This document shows, piece by piece, positions 18,958 to 28,162 of a stretch of 64,000 nucleotides of DNA. The notes beneath the pieces are model-generated. The model was not told where the DNA came from. It saw only the letters and a list, made by a program, of their open reading frames with translations, and made no database searches. This stretch comes from Mycobacteriales bacterium. Its GTDB lineage: Bacteria > Actinomycetota > Actinomycetes > Mycobacteriales > Mycobacteriaceae. The stretch is taken from the NCBI GenBank assembly GCA_012842085.1, contig DUTM01000008.1:20110-84109 (forward strand). The letters run 5' to 3'. Position 1 is the first letter of the stretch. Each line of letters begins with the position of its first letter. The translations under genes were made by a program, and so were the position numbers.

Positions 18958-21900
18958 CCACTCCCCAGCTGACCATCCCCCAGCTTCTCGACACCCTCGC
19001 CACCCGCCGCATTGACCTCTGGGTGGAGAATGAGGCGCTGAAATTCCGGGCACCCAACGGGGCATTCACGCCTGAACTGAAACAGCAGGTTGTTACCCAC
19101 AAGGCCGCCATTATTGAGGCCCTACAGCGCGGCACGGTGGTGCGCGACCCGGATAACGCCCACCAGCCTTTCCCCCTTACTGAGGTGCAGGCCTCCTACC
19201 TGGTGGGGCGCACCCAAGCATTCCAGTACGGGGGAGTGGGCTGCCACGGCTACACCGAATTCGACATCCTCAACCCGGACGCCACACCGTTCACGCCAAA
19301 GCAGTTGACGGCCGCCTGGGATGCGGTGGTTGTTGCCCACCCCATGATGCAATGCGAGGTGCACCCCGACGGATGGCAGCGCGTCAACCCCGACCTGCAG
19401 GTGCCCCTCCAGGTGCACGACCTGCGGCAGGAGAGTGCCGAACAGGTGGCGAAGGTGCGCGCCGACATTGCCCACCGCTACCGCAACAAGGTGTACGACA
19501 TTACCGCCGGTGAGCCGCTCATCGATGCTCTAGTTACCCTCGGACCGGATGACACGGTGCTGCATGTGTCGGTGGATTTGCTGCTGACGGACTTTCTGGG
19601 GCTGAGTGTCATCTTCGCGGATTTTGAGCAGGCGTTGCTGGATCCGGCCACCCCACCGGCCACCCCGTCGCTTACTTTCCGTGACTATCTGGCGAGCGCC
19701 AACCTGCAGCAGGAGTCGCCAGCTGGGCAGCGCAAACGCGAACGGGACACCGCCTGGTGGGAAGCCCGCCTGGATGATCTGCCGGGTGCTTTCGCCCTCT
19801 CCGAGGAAGCTCGCCCCGAAGTACTGTCCACCTCCACCGTCACTGTTGAAGGTGTGGACGTTCCCCACTATTCGCGCCGCTCCACTAGCTTGAGTCCCGC
19901 CGAATGGTCCGAGTTCACGGCCCGCTCCCAGCAGCGTGGCCTTACCCCCAGTGCAGTACTGATGGCTGCTCTGGGTCGGGTGTTGCGCCGCTACACCGGT
20001 ATGGATGCAGGGCTCGTCACCCTCACTGTGTTGGCGCGCCAGCCCTTCACCGACGACGTCAACCGCATCGTTGGCGACTTCACCTCCACGGCACTGCTGC
20101 CGCTCAGCAACTCCGCCGAACGCTCTTTCGCAGCCAACGCACAACAGGTGCAGACGGACCTGTTTGAGTCCCTCGACCACACCGCCATTGCCGGCACCGA
20201 AGTGTCGCGCCTGATTGGCCGACACACCGGGCAGGACAATTTCTTCACTCCGATTGTTATTACCTCCACTGTGGGTGCTGCCGCCGACACTGTCTCCGAT
20301 GTGCTTGTTCCGCGCGCTGGCTCTGGCATTTCACAAACCCCGCAGGTGTTGATGGATGTGCAGCTCTCCCCGCAGGGCGCCGGCATCAGCATCGACTGGG
20401 ACACCCGCGACGGCGCTTTCTCCGCCAGTGTTCTGGATGCCGCCTACGCTGACTACATTGACCTCGTCCGGCAGCTCATTTCGGACGATCCACAGGTTGC
20501 GGACACCGCGTGGGAGGGTGACGGCCTGCCGCGCCGCACCATTCCGGCGATTCCCCGCGAACCCGGTAGCCAACCAACCGACGGGGTGCTCGGCACCCTG
20601 CATGGTCCGATCCTCAACCAGGCTCTCCGCACCCCGGACGCCACCGCCGTTGTTGACCCCACAGTGGGGCTCGGCACCTACGGTTTGGACCACGACGTCA
20701 CCTACCGTGCGCTCCTCAACCGGGCGATGCAATTCCGGGACGCTTTGGGTGACGCCGCTCTGCAGCCGGGTGAACCGGTGGCCTTGTGTTTCCCGGCCGG
20801 CCGCGACCAGGTGGCCGCCCAGCTGGCTGTGCTGATGTTGGGTGGCGCGTATGTGCCGCTGGATCCGGAGTGGCCGGAGGGTCGCCGCGCCGGTATTGTG
20901 CAGCAGCTCGCCGCCCAGCGAAGCGGGGCCGGATATGCCCTTGATTCGCAGCCACTTCTCCTGGATACCGCATGGGCTGCAACGGTTCCCGCTGCTAGCG
21001 AAGCGGCCGAGCAGGAGCTGCCCGACGGGGTGTTGGAGGGTGCCGCCGCCGACCCCACCCAGGTTGCCTACATTATTTTCACCTCCGGCTCCACCGGCAC
21101 TCCGAAGGGTGTCGTCATCACCCACGAGCAGGCCCGCACCACCATCGACTGCATTAACGACAGCCTCACTGTTGGTTCCGAGGATGCCGTCTTGGCGGTG
21201 TCCCGCTACAGTTTCGACCTGGCCGTCTACAATATTTTCGGCCTCCTAGGACGGGGTGGACGCGTTGTTTTCCCGCAGGCCGGCACCCTCGCTGACCCGC
21301 ATTCGTGGCTGCGCGACATCACCCAGTACAACGTCACTATTTGGGACTCTGTGCCCGCCCAGCTGGAACTCGTTTTGGATGCTCTCCCCGATTTTTGGGA
21401 AGACACCACCACGGGCAGCACCACGGGCATCGCCACGGATACTGCTCCGCAGCAGCTTCCCCTCCGCGCGGCGCTCCTTTCTGGAGACTGGATTCCCACC
21501 AACCAACCGGCCCGCATCCAGGCAGCCGCACCGGGTGTCCGCTTCTTTGCTATGGGTGGCGCCACGGAAGGCTCCATCTGGTCCAACCTGCACGAGGTCA
21601 TGCCCGGCGAGGAGATCGAATCTTCTGTGCCCTATGGCCGTGGCCTCCGCAACCAGGGCATGTGGATTCTGAACAGCGACCTGGAGGATTGTGTCCCCGG
21701 CCAGGTTGGGGACATCACCATCGGTGGTGACGGCGTGGCTGCTGGCTATTTTGGGGATCCGGCCCGTACCGCCGCCGCGTTTTTTACCGAACCGGACCAT
21801 GGGGAACGCGCCTACCGGACGGGCGACCGCGGCCGCTACCTACCCAACGGGGAGATCGAGTTCCTGGGACGTATTGACGGCCAGGTGAAGATTCGGGGCC

Positions 21901-24803
21901 ACCGCATTGAACTGGGCGAAATTGATGCCGTGCTGCGTACCCACCCGGGTGTAGATGAGGCGTTCTCCCTGGTGCACCAGGATGTCCACTCTGGTGCCCA
22001 CCAGGTTGCAGCGGTGGTCACGCCGGTTCGTACCCCGGAGCTGGTGGCCGACCGCACCGCCACTTTTGATGCGCAAGTGAACGCCGCCACCGAAACTGCT
22101 GACCGCTACCGAAGCGACGTCAACGCAGCCGCCTTACAGCAGCTTTCCGACACCCTGGAGCTGGTGTCGCTGCGGGCGCTCGCTGGCGAACTTGCGCAGG
22201 GCTTCACCCTGGAGGAGGTGCAGGCGGATCACCGCATCAATCGCTGGTGCCGTGAACTGCGGAAACGCGGTTGGACGATCGACAAGAATGCCCCCATCAC
22301 TGTCACCGCCCCCACCGACATTGACACCACTACCCCAGTGGAGACCCTCTGGCAGCAGATTTATGAACTCGACCAGCAGGTCGGCTACGGCACCACCATG
22401 CTGCAGTTCATCCACGACTGCACCACCCAGATTCATGAACTCCGCACCGGAGCGGTTGACGCCAAGCAACTCTTCTTCCCGGAAGGACGCATGGAGGTGG
22501 CACGTGCTGCCTACGGCGACAACCTGGCTTCCCGCTACCTGAATGATGTGCTGGTTTCGGCTGTTCGTGCCCGCGTCCAGCAGATGAAAGCGGCCGCAGC
22601 GGATACGGATTCCGGCACTCCGGCCAGCTCCCAGCAAGCACCTCTCCGCATTCTGGAGGTAGGGGCAGGCGTGGGTGCCACGACCCAGCCGCTAGTGGAG
22701 ATGCTGGTGAAGGAGGGAGCCTTCGACCCGGAAAACCCGCTGGTCAGCTACACTTTCACCGACATCACCACCTTCTTCCTTGATTCCGCCCAGGAGGAGT
22801 GGCCGCAGCTGCACTACCAGCTTTTCGACATCACCCAGCCGGGAGGTAGCCAAGGCATTGCCGACGGCTCCATCGACCTCATCATTGCCGCCAACGTCCT
22901 CCACAACTGCACCGACATGCCCAGTGTGTTGGAGAACCTGCATGCGTTGCTAGCGCCGGGCGGACAGTTGGCCATCATTGAGTCCACCATCCCCAGCCCG
23001 GTGCTGATGGCGTCGGTGGAATTCCAGGAAGGCCTGAATGGTGGTTTCACGGATGCCCGCGCAGACACCAACGCCGCCTTCATGACCATTGACCAATGGC
23101 ACTCCACGCTGCAGGTTTCCCCGTTCCACAACGTGAAACAATGGCCTGCCGAGGGGGACATTATGGAAGCCGGCAACAGCCATGTGCTGCTATGCCAACG
23201 CACCGACACCCAAGACCAGGAGCGGCTCCTGCCCGCACCAATTGTCGCTACTAGCCGGGACCTGCTTCCTTCCTATATGGTGCCCAGCACCGTCATCATC
23301 ACAGACCGCATCCCGCTCACCGACAACGGCAAAGTCGACCGCAAAGCCCTCGCCGCCTTGTGCGACGTGTACGTGCAAGGGCAACATGCGGGCGAAGCTG
23401 GTGCCCTCGCGGATCTCAATCCGACCGAGGACGCCATTGCCGCGGTGTGGCGGGATGTCCTCAGCCTGGAGGACAACATTAGCCTGAGCCCCAGCTCGGA
23501 CTTTTTTGCGCTGGGCGGAGACTCCCTCCTGCTGGCGCGCTGCGTCGGCCGGATGCGGAGTGAAGTTCCCGGTGGGGATGCAATAACGTGGGACGACCTG
23601 CTACGGGAAGTTGTTGCTGCCCCCACTATCGGCGCGGTCGCAAAGGTCATCGGCCAAGCAAGTGCGGGTGACGGCACCTCTGCCGTCGCTTCCGCCGACA
23701 CCCCGACGGACGCCCCCACTGCGGATGCTGCCCACAGTGGCGCATCAGCACCTGTCCCAGCACAGGAAGGGGCCAACGCAACCGGCGTGACCGACAGTGA
23801 GGGCTATATTCGACCCGAATTTTTGCCGCAGCCGAAGGGCAATTGTTGGCAGGAAGTAATGCCTGGCGCAGGAAGGTACGCCAACATTCCCGCATCCCAG
23901 GAAGCCTTGTTGTTTGTGCACGACGGCACCGGCAACCTCACCCAATACGAGACTCTTTTCCAGCACTTGGAGAAGCAGCCGCACCGGCCCGCCATCATTG
24001 GCATTAGCCGCCAGGCGGAGGACTCCTACCTGGACATCAATCCCCGGATTCTGTTCCAGCTGCTGGCACAGCGCTACACCAAGAACCTGTTGGAGACGCT
24101 GCGCCCCCAGAAGCTGCACGTTATGAGCTACTGCATGGGTGGTTTGATCTGCGCCAACATGGTGTCCGACCTTGCTATTGCAGGGGTTGAGGTGGCGGAC
24201 TACACCGCTATTTCCGCCTACCGCATCCCGTTCATTGTCACCGACGATCTGCTGCTCGACTTTGCGCTGGCGCGAGTGATGCACGTGGAGCCTGCCGACA
24301 TGGGACTACGTTTCGACGAAGCCTCCCTCGGTGCAGTGCTGCGGGAAGTGCGTGAAAAGTATGGCCGTGTGATCCCGGAAGGAGCGATCTATGAGTCCGT
24401 TCCCGCTGATGTGCGAGCCGACTGGGACGCCGCCCCCGCCACCCATGAAGAACGGCTGGCCACCCTTGCTGCCAAGCATCCGCAACTGGGTGGAGTGGCA
24501 GTTATTGAGCAGATTTCGCAGGTGTTCCGCCAGTCCCTTACCGCTGTAGGAATGTGGGAAGGGTTGCCGTACTTCGGGGATGTGCACTTCCTCCGCAATA
24601 AAGGCGACATTGAGTTCCTTCCCACATTGGGGGATGACATGGAGTCCTTCTGGGAGGGATACACCCTGGGGGATCTTCGCATTGACCGCATCAACGGCAC
24701 CCACTTCACCTGTATGGAGGGGGACAACGCGCCGAAGGTTGCGGAAATCCTGCGGCAAAAATATGACCCGCAACCAGATCCTGCTGCACGGGAGGAGAAC
24801 TAA
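18954..24803 (+). CDS. NRPS terminal subunit: docking - Cy - A(MT) - PCP - TE
   Basis: 1949 residues, GTG start overlapping the previous stop by four bases. Residues 1-60 look like a TubC-type N-terminal docking domain (IPQLLDTLATRRIDLWVENEALKF...). Then comes Cy4 (about 65-500) with intact DLLLTD (Asp208, Asp213) and an A domain (about 540-1040 plus 1420-1470). The A domain has YIIFTSGSTGTPKG and FDLAVYNIFG, and again has Cys-like pocket residues. It is interrupted between its late core motifs by a methyltransferase with ILEVGAGVGATTQP and FTDITTFFL (about 1045-1420). PCP Ser1524 and a thioesterase (from about 1645) follow, the latter with Cys1727 in SYCMGG where Ser is usual. The architecture equals PchF plus a docking domain. 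It should add and methylate the last Cys and release the product. Confidence 0.88.
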   Translation: MTTPQLTIPQLLDTLATRRIDLWVENEALKFRAPNGAFTPELKQQVVTHKAAIIEALQRGTVVRDPDNAHQPFPLTEVQASYLVGRTQAFQYGGVGCHGYTEFDILNPDATPFTPKQLTAAWDAVVVAHPMMQCEVHPDGWQRVNPDLQVPLQVHDLRQESAEQVAKVRADIAHRYRNKVYDITAGEPLIDALVTLGPDDTVLHVSVDLLLTDFLGLSVIFADFEQALLDPATPPATPSLTFRDYLASANLQQESPAGQRKRERDTAWWEARLDDLPGAFALSEEARPEVLSTSTVTVEGVDVPHYSRRSTSLSPAEWSEFTARSQQRGLTPSAVLMAALGRVLRRYTGMDAGLVTLTVLARQPFTDDVNRIVGDFTSTALLPLSNSAERSFAANAQQVQTDLFESLDHTAIAGTEVSRLIGRHTGQDNFFTPIVITSTVGAAADTVSDVLVPRAGSGISQTPQVLMDVQLSPQGAGISIDWDTRDGAFSASVLDAAYADYIDLVRQLISDDPQVADTAWEGDGLPRRTIPAIPREPGSQPTDGVLGTLHGPILNQALRTPDATAVVDPTVGLGTYGLDHDVTYRALLNRAMQFRDALGDAALQPGEPVALCFPAGRDQVAAQLAVLMLGGAYVPLDPEWPEGRRAGIVQQLAAQRSGAGYALDSQPLLLDTAWAATVPAASEAAEQELPDGVLEGAAADPTQVAYIIFTSGSTGTPKGVVITHEQARTTIDCINDSLTVGSEDAVLAVSRYSFDLAVYNIFGLLGRGGRVVFPQAGTLADPHSWLRDITQYNVTIWDSVPAQLELVLDALPDFWEDTTTGSTTGIATDTAPQQLPLRAALLSGDWIPTNQPARIQAAAPGVRFFAMGGATEGSIWSNLHEVMPGEEIESSVPYGRGLRNQGMWILNSDLEDCVPGQVGDITIGGDGVAAGYFGDPARTAAAFFTEPDHGERAYRTGDRGRYLPNGEIEFLGRIDGQVKIRGHRIELGEIDAVLRTHPGVDEAFSLVHQDVHSGAHQVAAVVTPVRTPELVADRTATFDAQVNAATETADRYRSDVNAAALQQLSDTLELVSLRALAGELAQGFTLEEVQADHRINRWCRELRKRGWTIDKNAPITVTAPTDIDTTTPVETLWQQIYELDQQVGYGTTMLQFIHDCTTQIHELRTGAVDAKQLFFPEGRMEVARAAYGDNLASRYLNDVLVSAVRARVQQMKAAAADTDSGTPASSQQAPLRILEVGAGVGATTQPLVEMLVKEGAFDPENPLVSYTFTDITTFFLDSAQEEWPQLHYQLFDITQPGGSQGIADGSIDLIIAANVLHNCTDMPSVLENLHALLAPGGQLAIIESTIPSPVLMASVEFQEGLNGGFTDARADTNAAFMTIDQWHSTLQVSPFHNVKQWPAEGDIMEAGNSHVLLCQRTDTQDQERLLPAPIVATSRDLLPSYMVPSTVIITDRIPLTDNGKVDRKALAALCDVYVQGQHAGEAGALADLNPTEDAIAAVWRDVLSLEDNISLSPSSDFFALGGDSLLLARCVGRMRSEVPGGDAITWDDLLREVVAAPTIGAVAKVIGQASAGDGTSAVASADTPTDAPTADAAHSGASAPVPAQEGANATGVTDSEGYIRPEFLPQPKGNCWQEVMPGAGRYANIPASQEALLFVHDGTGNLTQYETLFQHLEKQPHRPAIIGISRQAEDSYLDINPRILFQLLAQRYTKNLLETLRPQKLHVMSYCMGGLICANMVSDLAIAGVEVADYTAISAYRIPFIVTDDLLLDFALARVMHVEPADMGLRFDEASLGAVLREVREKYGRVIPEGAIYESVPADVRADWDAAPATHEERLATLAAKHPQLGGVAVIEQISQVFRQSLTAVGMWEGLPYFGDVHFLRNKGDIEFLPTLGDDMESFWEGYTLGDLRIDRINGTHFTCMEGDNAPKVAEILRQKYDPQPDPAAREEN

Positions 24804-24806
24804 CCG

Positions 24807-26024
24807 ATGATAATTGCGTGGAATGGTGCCACCGGAGTGGTGGGCACAACCGCAGTGAACTATCTGCTGCGCCGCCTCACCACCGCCAGCATCATTGGCA
24901 GCGGTGCACTCGCGTCCGGCGTCACCAGCATTGAGCTCCGCCTCATCGGCCGTTCTGCGGATCGTCTCAACGCGCTTGCCGCACAGGTGAGAGCCGACTA
25001 CCCGCAGATCACCGTCACCCCCTACCCGGAGTGTTTCTCCGACGCCCACACCGACCCTGCTGCCTGGCCGGGAAACCCCCTCGCCGAAGCAGATATTTTC
25101 GTCAACACAGCCGGCCCGGGCTACAAACTCGCCCCCATTTTTGCAGGCTACTGTGCCCGAACCGGCATCCCCTATGTGGATCCCGCCGGTGACCCAACAA
25201 TCCTGCACCAGTTAACCGACCAACTCGCGGCTGCTGGTGTGCAGGTTACGGTCCCGCTGGTGCTGGGTGCCGGGATTCAGCCGGGGCTTTCCGGCGTGCT
25301 GGTGCGCGCCCTCGCCGAGAAGGCGGGTGACGGGGGAGTGGTCACCATCTACGCCGGTGGTGCCCAACCAACCACGCCTGCTGCTGTGGAGGAGTTTGTG
25401 GAATCAGTCAACAGTGGCATGCGCTGGGCTGGCATGCAATGGGTGGACGGCACGCACGTCCCCACCCAGCTGGGCGAAGCAGAACTAGCTGCTGCAGCGG
25501 CCGAGTTTTCCGCCACGGCCACCGCCCACCCCCACTGCGACCTGGAGATTGCTCGCGCTGCTGCGAAAGTCCCCCACAGGAGCATCACCGTCCAGTGGAA
25601 CAACATTAATGACGCCTCCCACACGCAGGTGGAGATCCAAAAGCTAATGGTTGGCAGCAGCACTCTCGAAAAAGTTTTGGAGGCTGCCGAAATGGATGAC
25701 TTTGGGCGCAAGCACTACTTCCGGATGGAAGGAACTGCCGTCACCAGCTCCGGCGACATCTGGCGCACCACCTTGAACTGCACCGACTCTTTCCTGGTCA
25801 CCGCATCGGTTACCGCCCAAGCCGCCCAGGCGATCCTCGCCCCACCTACGTCTGATGCGCTAGCTGCGCCATCCGCGCTACCCGTCGGTTTGGCGATGCC
25901 CTGCGACCTGGACGTTGCCTACGACTGGTGGCACGGGGTTATGGATGATCCCGCCGGCACCTACGCCCCCGCCATCCACCTGCTCGACAATTCTGACAAC
26001 TGCGATGAAGAAGGAGAACTGTAA
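24807..26024 (+). CDS. Saccharopine dehydrogenase-like NAD(P)-binding reductase
   Basis: 405 residues with an N-terminal Rossmann nucleotide-binding motif (WNGATGVVGTTAV, about residues 5-17), then LRLIGRSADRL and a conserved NTAGPGYK region (about residues 100-107). The family is saccharopine-dehydrogenase-like. Related proteins occur in thiazoline siderophore loci, where, as I recall, the enantio-pyochelin reductase PchK belongs to a comparable type. It probably reduces a thiazoline C=N on the tethered product. It starts 3 bases after the NRPS stop (ribosome site GGAGGAG) and overlaps the next gene by one base (TAATG), so it is clearly in the operon. The substrate ring is inferred, not seen. 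Confidence 0.7.
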   Translation: MIIAWNGATGVVGTTAVNYLLRRLTTASIIGSGALASGVTSIELRLIGRSADRLNALAAQVRADYPQITVTPYPECFSDAHTDPAAWPGNPLAEADIFVNTAGPGYKLAPIFAGYCARTGIPYVDPAGDPTILHQLTDQLAAAGVQVTVPLVLGAGIQPGLSGVLVRALAEKAGDGGVVTIYAGGAQPTTPAAVEEFVESVNSGMRWAGMQWVDGTHVPTQLGEAELAAAAAEFSATATAHPHCDLEIARAAAKVPHRSITVQWNNINDASHTQVEIQKLMVGSSTLEKVLEAAEMDDFGRKHYFRMEGTAVTSSGDIWRTTLNCTDSFLVTASVTAQAAQAILAPPTSDALAAPSALPVGLAMPCDLDVAYDWWHGVMDDPAGTYAPAIHLLDNSDNCDEEGEL

Positions 26025-27139
26025 TGGCAGAACCATCCCCGCAACAATCGCACACTAAGCCCCGCGCACTAGTAGTTGGAAGTACTTTTGGAGCCCACTA
26101 TGTGCGCGGCCTAGCCCACCCCGACAGCCCCCTCACCCTGGCCGGAATTGTGGGGCGCGGCTCCACCCGCTCACGGCAGATGGCAGCCGACGTCGGGGTG
26201 CCCTTCTACCCCCTCCCCGACGCCCCCACCATGGATGAATCCCTCGCGCAGGCGCAGCTACCGGAAGTGGATGTGGCGTGCGTGGTGGTGCGTTCCGCTA
26301 TTTCTGGCGGCCCGGGAGACGACATAGTGAACGCATTCCTACGCCGGGGAACAACCGTCGTGCAGGAGCATCCCGCCCACACCACATCCGTCATCGACCA
26401 CCTTTTTACTGCCCGGAACGCGGCGTCTACCCACACCCCGCTCTATGCGTTGAACTCCTTCTATGTGAACCTGCCGACGGTGCAGAATTTCCTCCACTGT
26501 GTAGACCAAGTGCGGGAACAGTCCCAGGTGAAAGCTATCGAGGTGCGGGGGTCCATTCACATCCTCTACCCGGTGCTGGATATTGTTGCGCACCTGATGC
26601 CGGGACCCCTACCGCGGCTTTTGTTGCAGCAGGATATTCATATTGTGCAGCACCCGGCCCACCCCGAAGTGGTCAATGTGGCCATCGACTGGGACGGCAC
26701 GCCCGTTGATATTCGGCTCTACAACCGCATCGCTCCGCAAGATCCAGACAACCATTCCCAGCCGCTGTTCACCTGCATAGTGGAAACCACTGATGGGGAA
26801 CTCTCCCTCGACCACGTGCACGCCCCCACCCGGTGGCAACCCCGCAGCCACTATGTGGACGGGCACATTACTGCCGACCGCAACCAGTTAAGCAGTCACA
26901 TCGTGGGCGACCCGCGCTACTCACAAGAACCCACCGCAGCGCAGATTTTCGATCAGCTCTGGCCCCTTGGTGTGCAGCGCCAGCTGTCCCACGTGCTTGC
27001 AGCCACCATCCAACAGGAAGCCTTCGGACAGAAAGACCTTGCAGTGGTGCAGCTCTGGCAGGACATTGCCGGCCAACTCCCAGCCCCAGTGCCGATCGAC
27101 TCGGTGCCACCTACTCCCATTGTTTTCGCCTCCCACTAA
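26024..27139 (+). CDS. Thiazolinyl imide reductase (PchG/Irp3 type)
   Basis: 371 residues of the Gfo/Idh/MocA-like fold: the N-terminal VVGSTFGAHYVRGLAHPDSP nucleotide-binding segment, GIVGRGSTRSRQMA, and VQEHPAHTTSVID (about residues 110-122) are the hallmarks of the pyochelin/yersiniabactin imide reductases. These use NADPH to convert a carrier-bound thiazoline into thiazolidine. The start ATG overlaps the upstream TAA by one base, with an AAGGAG ribosome site. Together with the preceding saccharopine-dehydrogenase-like protein it makes two candidate ring reductases in one operon, which is unusual and may mean two reduced rings or a division of stereochemistry. Confidence 0.85.
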   Translation: MAEPSPQQSHTKPRALVVGSTFGAHYVRGLAHPDSPLTLAGIVGRGSTRSRQMAADVGVPFYPLPDAPTMDESLAQAQLPEVDVACVVVRSAISGGPGDDIVNAFLRRGTTVVQEHPAHTTSVIDHLFTARNAASTHTPLYALNSFYVNLPTVQNFLHCVDQVREQSQVKAIEVRGSIHILYPVLDIVAHLMPGPLPRLLLQQDIHIVQHPAHPEVVNVAIDWDGTPVDIRLYNRIAPQDPDNHSQPLFTCIVETTDGELSLDHVHAPTRWQPRSHYVDGHITADRNQLSSHIVGDPRYSQEPTAAQIFDQLWPLGVQRQLSHVLAATIQQEAFGQKDLAVVQLWQDIAGQLPAPVPIDSVPPTPIVFASH

Positions 27140-27147
27140 GGACCCCC

Positions 27148-27978
27148 ATGCCCGCACTATCTGAATTGTTTCCCGCACCGACCACACCCGCCGTGCAGAA
27201 TGTTGCGCCGGGCCGCCAGCCGTCGGCAACACCCGACCCGGTTTTTGTGTTTCCGCACGCCGGGGGTAGCCCGCGTTTCTTCCATGCGTGGCGGCCGTAC
27301 TGGCAGTCCGGAGCAGTGTGGGGTGTTACCTACCCGGGGAGGGATGCGCGAATGGGGGAACCGGCCGCGGCCTCCATCCAAGAAATGGCAGCTGATATTG
27401 CCCGCGAGTGTGTGCAGCTCGTTAAAGCCGGCAAAATCCGTCACCGGCTGCGACTTTTTGGCCACTCCATGGGGGCGCTGGTCGCCTACGAGGTGGCGCA
27501 ATGGTTGCAGCGGTACCGAGCCACGTGGGATCCAGATCGGCGGGTGACGGTGCAGCTAATGGTTAGTGGGCACAACTCGCCGGAGATTGCGCTGCCGCCC
27601 ACCTATGTGAACGTGCACGATAAACCAGATGCCGAATTGGTGGGGGAGTTGACGCGGGTGGATCCGCGCAATGCAGAGATTTTCGCTATACCCGAATTGG
27701 CGCAGTTGCTGTTGCCCTATACGCGGGAAGACTACCGACTGGTGGAGACGTACCGGCATGTGGGGGAGGGGCTTCCTATTGATGAAGTGTTAGTTTTGGC
27801 CGGTTCGCGGGACCCGGATTGTTTCCGAGCAGGACTGCAGGGCTGGCAACGGTACGCCACACGGTGGCTAGGTATTCATACTTTTCCGGGCGGGCATTTT
27901 TACTTGGCGGAGTCGCCCGAAGTAGTGCCGGAACTAGTGCTGTCGGTCACTTCTTTATATGTGAAGCAATGCACCTAG
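27148..27978 (+). CDS. Type II thioesterase
   Basis: 276 residues; alpha/beta-hydrolase with FVFPHAGGSPRFFHAW at the start, the nucleophile elbow GHSMGA (about residue 110) and a His in FPGGHFYL near the C-terminus. Stand-alone thioesterases of this type (PchC, YbtT) clear wrong or stalled acyl groups from carrier proteins. I chose ATG 27148, which lies 6 bases after the previous stop with GGA upstream; longer in-frame extensions would run through the reductase gene. It is the last biosynthetic gene of the iron-boxed operon. A 184-base gap with a second iron box follows. Confidence 0.88.
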   Translation: MPALSELFPAPTTPAVQNVAPGRQPSATPDPVFVFPHAGGSPRFFHAWRPYWQSGAVWGVTYPGRDARMGEPAAASIQEMAADIARECVQLVKAGKIRHRLRLFGHSMGALVAYEVAQWLQRYRATWDPDRRVTVQLMVSGHNSPEIALPPTYVNVHDKPDAELVGELTRVDPRNAEIFAIPELAQLLLPYTREDYRLVETYRHVGEGLPIDEVLVLAGSRDPDCFRAGLQGWQRYATRWLGIHTFPGGHFYLAESPEVVPELVLSVTSLYVKQCT

Positions 27979-28067
27979 ACCCCTGATAGATCAGGCTATT
28001 TGAAAGATATTTTACTGTTTAATTTCGTTTGCTTATAGGGAGGTTAGTGAGTGTAGACTTAGCTAAG

Positions 28068-28086
28068 TAAGGCAACCCTAACCATA
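28068..28086 (+). promoter_or_regulatory. DtxR/IdeR-like iron box before the ABC genes
   Basis: TAAGGCAACCCTAACCATA matches the degenerate iron-box consensus at about 15 of 19 positions, best in its right half. It sits 76 bases upstream of the transporter start at 28163. It suggests the transporter pair is also iron-repressed, from its own promoter. It is weaker than the box at 9276. Confidence 0.55.
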
Positions 28087-28162
28087 CATAAATATGCATT
28101 CAAAGGGTTACCCATGCGGATCACATAACCCCATAATGGCAGCCTCAACAAAAAGAGAATCA

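Noticed and set aside
26833..27147. N-terminal extension of the type II thioesterase frame
   Set aside because: It overlaps the reductase gene entirely and gives Arg/Pro/Ser-rich sequence; ATG 27148 gives the normal family N-terminus.
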